DNA of 9,858 nt from Solirubrobacterales bacterium (GTDB lineage Bacteria; Actinomycetota; Thermoleophilia; Solirubrobacterales; 70-9), in NCBI GenBank assembly GCA_030152505.1, contig JASLJO010000131.1, positions 1-9,858 of the forward strand, given 5' to 3'. Shown piece after piece: positions 6,518-9,858 of this stretch. Below the pieces are notes generated by a model that saw nothing but the letters and a program-made list of their open reading frames with translations, did not search any database and was not told where the DNA came from. The first letter of the stretch is position 1. Every line of letters begins with the position of its first letter. The position numbers and the translations under genes are program-made.

Positions 6518-6952
6518 ATGAGCGACGGCGACTCGATCGAGAGCCTGACCGAGGCGATCGGGCGCTACAACGACGCCTGGAACGCGCAGGACCTCAACGC
6601 GATCATGGCGATGCACGCGCCCGACATGGTCTTCGCCAACCACACCGCGGGGGAGTCGGCGACCGGTGAGGACGTGCGCGGGCACATCGCCTCGATCTTC
6701 GCTGCCTGGCCCGACCTGAGGTTCGAGACGCGACGGCTCTACGTGCGCGAGGGCTTGGTCGTGCAGGAGTGGAAGGCGACCGCCACGCACTCGAATCCCA
6801 TGCGCCGCGGCGACTTGGAGGCGGCGCCCACCGGCCGCACGATCTCCTGGGACGGGATCGACTCGATCCCCTTCGAGGACGGCCTGGTCAAGCGCAAGGA
6901 CGTCTACTCGGACTCGGTCTCGATCCTGCGCCAGGTCGGCCTGCTCGACTGA
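6518..6952 (+). CDS. NTF2/SnoaL-like small protein
   Basis: A 144-aa protein with the pattern of the SnoaL/NTF2-like superfamily: an N-terminal helix (SIESLTEAIGRYNDAWNAQD, residues 6-25), then HAPDMVFANHTAGESATGED (33-52), then a helix leading to AAWPDLRFETRRLYV (62-76), a central strand VVQEWKATATH (81-91), and a C-terminal strand pair with TGRTISWDGIDSIPFEDGLVKRKDVY. The F-x-A-W-P-D-L and EW-x-A-T-x-x-H features are those of SnoaL-type polyketide cyclase/isomerase-like proteins, which act on small molecules or serve as binding pockets. The substrate cannot be predicted. There is no signal peptide. It is divergent from the amine oxidase, so the two may be co-regulated, and converges on the next gene with 10 bp between stops. 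The ATG at 6518 is the first sensible start; the frame is open far upstream, but that is antisense shadow of the amine oxidase. Confidence 0.85.
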   Translation: MSDGDSIESLTEAIGRYNDAWNAQDLNAIMAMHAPDMVFANHTAGESATGEDVRGHIASIFAAWPDLRFETRRLYVREGLVVQEWKATATHSNPMRRGDLEAAPTGRTISWDGIDSIPFEDGLVKRKDVYSDSVSILRQVGLLD

Positions 6953-6962
6953 GCGGCAGAGT

Positions 6963-7808
6963 TCAGAGGCCGGCGGCGTCGGCGAGCAGGTCGACCTGGG
7001 CGGGGTCGCTGGAGCTCGGGCAGAAGACCAGCTCGTCGCAGCCGGCGTCCTCGTAGGCGGCCAGGAACTGCTTGACGGTGTCGGCGTCCTTGGCGGCGCC
7101 GGCGGCGATCATGGCGGCGACCTCCTCACCGAGCCAGGCGTAGTAGTCCATCAGGCCCTCGCGCAGGTCTGCCTCGGCGCGCTCGCCGAGCGAGAAGTAG
7201 GCGAGCGCCATGATGTGCGGCTCCCCCTCACGCCCCGCTTCCGACCAGGCGGCACGTGCCTTCTCCGCCCCTTCGCGTGCCAGGTCCGGGCCGGTGCCGC
7301 TGGAGATCCAGCCGTCGGCGAAGCGCGCCATGCGGGCGAAGACGGCATCGACATGGCCGCCGACGATCTGGCGGGGCGCGGCGCCGGCCGTCGGGCCGAC
7401 CTCGTCACCATCCCAGATCTCCTTCATCTGCACGAGCATCGCGTCGAGTCGCCTGCCCCGCCCCTTCAGCTCGACCCCGCTGACCTCGTAGTCGTCCTCG
7501 CGGGCGCCGAGGCCGATGCCGAGGGTGAGCCGGCCACCGGAGAGCGCATTGAGGCTGCGCGCCTGCTTGGCCAGCTCGGCCGCGTTGGTGCGCAGCGGCG
7601 CCAACAGGACGGTGGTCGAGAGCCCGATCCGCTCGGTCACCGCGGCCGCGGCCGCGAGCGCAACGAGAGGCTCGTAGTTGTCGTAGCGAACACGGTCGAT
7701 CGTGCCCAGCGTGGAGAAGCCGCGCGCCTCGGCCCGTCGCGCCCACTCGGTCAGCTCGGCACCGGTCGTTCGGGGAACCGCGTTCGGGAGGGCGATGCCT
7801 ACATCCAT
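6963..7808 (-). CDS. Luciferase-like oxidoreductase, probably F420- or flavin-dependent
   Basis: A 281-aa TIM-barrel protein of the bacterial luciferase-like (LLM) class, which uses F420 or FMN to oxidise or reduce a small substrate. The N-terminal strand MDVGIALP, the helix pair around EWARRAEARGFSTLGTIDR, the segment RIGLSTTVLLAPLRTNAAELAKQ (61-83 region), and the hallmark SGGRLTLGIGLG (90-101) followed by ARFADGWIS (161-169) are all characteristic. It is slightly shorter than typical LLM enzymes (about 300-350 aa). The start ATG at 7808 is supported by AAGGGA six bases upstream. It begins 23 bp after the glpX stop on the same strand, so the two are probably one transcript. Cofactor choice cannot be settled by eye; F420 is favoured by the actinobacterial setting and by the family, not by a diagnostic residue. 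The substrate is unknown. Confidence 0.88.
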   Translation of the reverse strand: MDVGIALPNAVPRTTGAELTEWARRAEARGFSTLGTIDRVRYDNYEPLVALAAAAAVTERIGLSTTVLLAPLRTNAAELAKQARSLNALSGGRLTLGIGLGAREDDYEVSGVELKGRGRRLDAMLVQMKEIWDGDEVGPTAGAAPRQIVGGHVDAVFARMARFADGWISSGTGPDLAREGAEKARAAWSEAGREGEPHIMALAYFSLGERAEADLREGLMDYYAWLGEEVAAMIAAGAAKDADTVKQFLAAYEDAGCDELVFCPSSSDPAQVDLLADAAGL

Positions 7809-7814
7809 TGGCGG

Positions 7815-7820
7815 TCCCTT
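7815..7820 (-). promoter_or_regulatory. Ribosome-binding site of the glpX-linked luciferase-like gene
   Basis: AAGGGA on the minus strand, 6 nt before the ATG at 7808, within the 23-bp gap after glpX. It shows independent translation initiation inside a likely shared transcript. Confidence 0.55.
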
Positions 7821-7831
7821 ACCCAGGCCAA

Positions 7832-8830
7832 TCAGCCGTAACGCTCGCCGATGATGCCACGCAGCTTCGCCCGGTCGTGACGGGCATGGACGCGGCGTAC
7901 GGTGCCCGAGCGCGAGCGCATCACCAGCGATTCGGTGCTGGCGCCGGCACCCCGGTAGCGGACGCCCTGGAGGACGTCGCCGTCGGTGACGCCGCTGGCG
8001 GAGAAGAAGACGTCGTCGCCGGCGCAGAGGTCGTCGGCGGTGAGGATGCGGTCGAGGTCGTAGCCGGCGTCGAGGGCGGCGCTGCGCTCCTCGTCGTTGC
8101 GCGGCCAGAGGCGGCCGAGCAGTTGGCCACCCATCGACTTCAGCGCCGCGGCGGAGAGCACGCCCTCGGGCGTGCCGCCGATCCCCCAGAGCAGGTCGAC
8201 CGGCGAGCGGTCGGAGACGGCCAGTAAGGCGGCGGAGACGTCGCCGTCGGTGATCAGGCGGATGCGGCCGCCGGCCTCGCGCACCTCCTTCATCGCCTCC
8301 TCGTGGCGGGGACGGTCGAGCATGACCACGGTGACGTCGCCGACGCTGCCGCCCTTGCGCTCGGCGATCAGCTTCAACGTCTCCGGCAGCGGCCGGTCGA
8401 GGTCGAGCAGATCGGCGATCTCCTCTCCCCCGGCCATCTTCTCCATGTAGACACAGGGCCCGGGGTCAAACATCGTGCCGCGCTCGGCCAGGGCGATCAC
8501 GGCGAGTGCGCTGGGCATGCCGAGGGCACAGAGTCGCGTCCCCTCGAGCGGGTCGACTGCGATATCGACCACGGGCGGGCTGCCGTCACCGATCTGCTCG
8601 CCGTTGTAGAGCATCGGCGCCTCGTCCTTCTCTCCCTCTCCGATGACGACGACGCCGTCCATCGAGACCGAATCGAGGACGAAGCGCATCGCGTCGACCG
8701 CGGCCTGGTCGGCGGCGATCTTGTCGCCGCGCCCGACCCAGCGGGCGGCGGCCAGCGCCGCGGCCTCGGTCACCCGGACGAGCTCCAGCGCGAGGTTGCG
8801 ATCCGGCTTCTGCGGGGAAGGCTCTGCCAT
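7832..8830 (-). CDS. glpX: Class II fructose-1,6-bisphosphatase GlpX
   Basis: A metal-dependent phosphatase converting fructose 1,6-bisphosphate to fructose 6-phosphate in gluconeogenesis, in the cytoplasm. The 332-aa length matches the family. Signature segments are VGRGDK (32-37), VVIGEGEKDEAPMLYNGE (61-78), VDIAVDPLEGTRL (88-100), GIGGTPEGVL (216-225) and KSMGGQLLGRLWPRN (231-245). By family alignment D36, E65, D93 and E222 correspond to the metal/phosphate-binding acidic residues of E. coli GlpX. In many actinobacteria GlpX is the only fructose bisphosphatase, so this is probably the organism's main enzyme for gluconeogenesis. The ATG at 8830 has no recognisable Shine-Dalgarno; a TATAGC box 11 bp upstream suggests a very short or absent leader. 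It is followed by a co-directional luciferase-like gene and faces a second one across 27 bp. SuhB-type inositol monophosphatases share the fold but lack these motifs. Confidence 0.95.
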   Translation of the reverse strand: MAEPSPQKPDRNLALELVRVTEAAALAAARWVGRGDKIAADQAAVDAMRFVLDSVSMDGVVVIGEGEKDEAPMLYNGEQIGDGSPPVVDIAVDPLEGTRLCALGMPSALAVIALAERGTMFDPGPCVYMEKMAGGEEIADLLDLDRPLPETLKLIAERKGGSVGDVTVVMLDRPRHEEAMKEVREAGGRIRLITDGDVSAALLAVSDRSPVDLLWGIGGTPEGVLSAAALKSMGGQLLGRLWPRNDEERSAALDAGYDLDRILTADDLCAGDDVFFSASGVTDGDVLQGVRYRGAGASTESLVMRSRSGTVRRVHARHDRAKLRGIIGERYG

Positions 8831-8841
8831 CGGCCCGGCAG

Positions 8842-8849
8842 GCTATAAG
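8842..8849. promoter_or_regulatory. Shared TATA core of a candidate bidirectional promoter
   Basis: The 27-bp gap between the divergent starts of glpX (8830) and the luciferase-like gene (8858) contains one AT-rich island, GCTATAAG. On the plus strand it reads TATAAG (8844-8849, five of six to TATAAT), ending 8 bp before the GTG. On the minus strand it reads TATAGC (8842-8847), 11 bp before the glpX ATG. Both transcripts would start at or within a few bases of their start codons. No good -35 is seen on either side; such elements would lie inside the opposing coding regions. Confidence 0.4.
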
Positions 8850-8857
8850 GTCGGCGC

Positions 8858-9790
8858 GTGGCCCAACGCTGGGGACTGACGCTGCCGCTGCCGGGGACGC
8901 CGCTGGGTTCCCACGAGGACCTGGTCAAGCGCGCCGAGGCGGTCGGCTACACCGACCTGTGGAGCGGTGAGACCAACGGTCCCGACGGCTTCACGCCGCT
9001 TGCGCTGAGCGCCGCCTGGACCGAGCGGGCGCGGCTGGGCACCGGGATCGTCGGCGTCTTCCAGCGCGGCCCGGCGCTGCTGGCGCAGGAGGCGGCGGCG
9101 CTCGCCGACGCCTCGGGTGGGCGCTTCGTGCTCGGCATCGGCTCCTCGTCCGATCGCATCGTCGAAGGCTGGAACGGCATCCCCTTCGAGAGACCGCTGA
9201 GCAGAGTGCGCGAGACGCTCGACTTCCTGCAGGCGGCACTGGCTGGCGAGCGCACCGAGAGCGGCTTCAAGTTGGAGACCGGGCCGGCGCAGCGGGTGCC
9301 TGTCGTGCTCGCCGCCCTGCGCGGCAAGATGCTCGACCTGGCGGTCGAGCGCGCCGACGGCGCCTTCACGAACTTCCTGCCGCTCGGCGGGCTGCCCAAG
9401 GTGACGGCGCAGCTCGAGGGCGCACCCGAGGGCTTCGAGCTGCTCTGCCGTTTCTTCTGCCTGCCGGGCGAGCGCGAGGCGGTCGAGCCGCTGGCCCGCT
9501 TCATGTTCTCCTCCTACATCACCGTGCCCGTCTACGCCGCCTTCTACCGCTGGCTCGGCTACGGCGAGCAGATCGAGCCGATGGTCGGCGCCTGGGAAGC
9601 GGGCGACCGTCAGGCCGCCGCGGCGGCGGCGCCCTGGGAGCTGATCGAGGACACCTTCATCTTTGGCTCACCCGAGGAGATGAAGGCCCGGCTCGACGCA
9701 TACGTCGAGGGCGGGATCACTCTGCCGGTGATCACCCCGATCACGACCCCGGACAAGACGGGCGATCTGATCGAGGCGCTAGCGCCCTAG
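8858..9790 (+). CDS. Luciferase-like oxidoreductase (second copy, distant paralogue)
   Basis: A 310-aa LLM-class TIM-barrel oxidoreductase, expected to use F420 or FMN on an unknown small molecule. It has the N-terminal RWGLTLPLPGTPLGSHEDLV strand-helix, the YTDLWSGETNGPDGF segment where these enzymes place substrate- and cofactor-contacting residues, LGTGIVGVFQRGPALLAQEAAALAD-like helix (60-84 region), and the hallmark SGGRFVLGIGSSS (86-98). The C-terminal half holds the ELIEDTFIFGSPEEMKARLD motif (261-280) seen in F420-dependent members, where a gene-specific helix closes the barrel. It differs enough from the copy at 6963-7808 that recent duplication is unlikely. The start is GTG at 8858, with no Shine-Dalgarno but a TATAAG box 8 bp upstream, so leaderless translation is likely. 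It runs divergently from glpX. Residues 253-258 are a run of six alanines, an ordinary product of GC-rich coding. Confidence 0.88.
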   Translation: MAQRWGLTLPLPGTPLGSHEDLVKRAEAVGYTDLWSGETNGPDGFTPLALSAAWTERARLGTGIVGVFQRGPALLAQEAAALADASGGRFVLGIGSSSDRIVEGWNGIPFERPLSRVRETLDFLQAALAGERTESGFKLETGPAQRVPVVLAALRGKMLDLAVERADGAFTNFLPLGGLPKVTAQLEGAPEGFELLCRFFCLPGEREAVEPLARFMFSSYITVPVYAAFYRWLGYGEQIEPMVGAWEAGDRQAAAAAAPWELIEDTFIFGSPEEMKARLDAYVEGGITLPVITPITTPDKTGDLIEALAP

Positions 9791-9845
9791 ACCCCGAGAT
9801 GCGCCGGTTTGCAGCGATCTAGTACTCGACCTCAGCCCCTAAACC

Positions 9846-9852
9846 GAAGGAG
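9846..9852 (+). promoter_or_regulatory. Probable ribosome-binding site of a gene beyond the window
   Basis: GAAGGAG, the best Shine-Dalgarno match in the window, lies 6 bp before the window end, so a start codon would be expected within a few bases past 9858. The 68 bp after the luciferase-like stop otherwise show only a weak 6-bp inverted pair (CGGTTT at 9805-9810, AAACCG at 9841-9846) and no clear terminator. Confidence 0.4.
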
Positions 9853-9858
9853 CGATCG

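Noticed and set aside
5012..6952. A 646-residue plus-strand open frame that runs antisense to the amine oxidase and continues in frame into the NTF2-like gene.
   Set aside because: The first three-quarters read as Ala/Gly/Arg/Glu-rich sequence with no recognisable domain, as expected for the complement of a GC-biased gene. The minus-strand gene has full family motifs. Only the part from 6518 is coding.
7215..7841. A 208-residue plus-strand open frame opposite the first luciferase-like gene.
   Set aside because: No recognisable family, and it is antisense to a gene with clear luciferase-like motifs and a good ribosome site.
9610..9632. GCC/GCG trinucleotide run in the second luciferase-like gene.
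   Set aside because: It encodes six alanines in an otherwise normal helix and is short; no sign of an expanded or mobile repeat.
1..9858. Search for tRNA, rRNA, CRISPR repeats, IS ends, toxin-antitoxin or defence genes that would mark a new system.
   Set aside because: Reading both strands showed no repeated spacer pattern, no tRNA-like fold, no transposase, and no small paired genes. The layout is ordinary chromosomal metabolism.

Overview
The window is gene-dense, high-GC bacterial DNA. It carries eight protein-coding genes and no RNA genes, CRISPR arrays, insertion sequences or phage genes that I could recognise. Strong G/C bias at third codon positions, GTG starts, a class II (GlpX) fructose bisphosphatase, two luciferase-like oxidoreductases of the kind that often use F420, and a soluble P450 together suggest an actinobacterium. 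A Solirubrobacterales/Thermoleophilia-like organism is my guess; no marker here proves it.

Layout, left to right. A type III glutamine synthetase (glnN, + strand, 5' end outside the window) converges on a cytochrome P450 (- strand) with 11 bp between stops. Upstream of the P450 on the same strand is rlmN (23S rRNA/tRNA adenine-C2 methyltransferase). It is preceded by a small three-helix membrane protein of the DUF4234 type, with 10 bp between that stop and the rlmN GTG start. Next on the - strand is a flavin amine oxidase, divergent over a 57-bp gap from a small NTF2/SnoaL-like protein (+). That gene converges on a luciferase-like oxidoreductase (-), which sits 23 bp downstream of glpX (-) and probably shares its transcript. 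glpX diverges across a 27-bp gap from a second luciferase-like oxidoreductase (+). The window ends with a probable ribosome-binding site for a gene just outside.

How the genes fit together. Nitrogen assimilation (GlnN), gluconeogenesis (GlpX) and ribosome modification (RlmN) are housekeeping functions. The P450, the amine oxidase, the NTF2-like protein and the two luciferase-like enzymes are redox or accessory enzymes with unknown substrates. Nothing links them into one pathway beyond proximity, and I see no convincing undescribed multi-gene system. The most interesting details are regulatory and biochemical: an imperfect 13-bp-arm inverted repeat surrounding a possible P450 -10 box, a shared TATA core between divergent glpX and the second luciferase-like gene, and an amine oxidase that lacks the cysteine used by eukaryotic MAO to anchor FAD.
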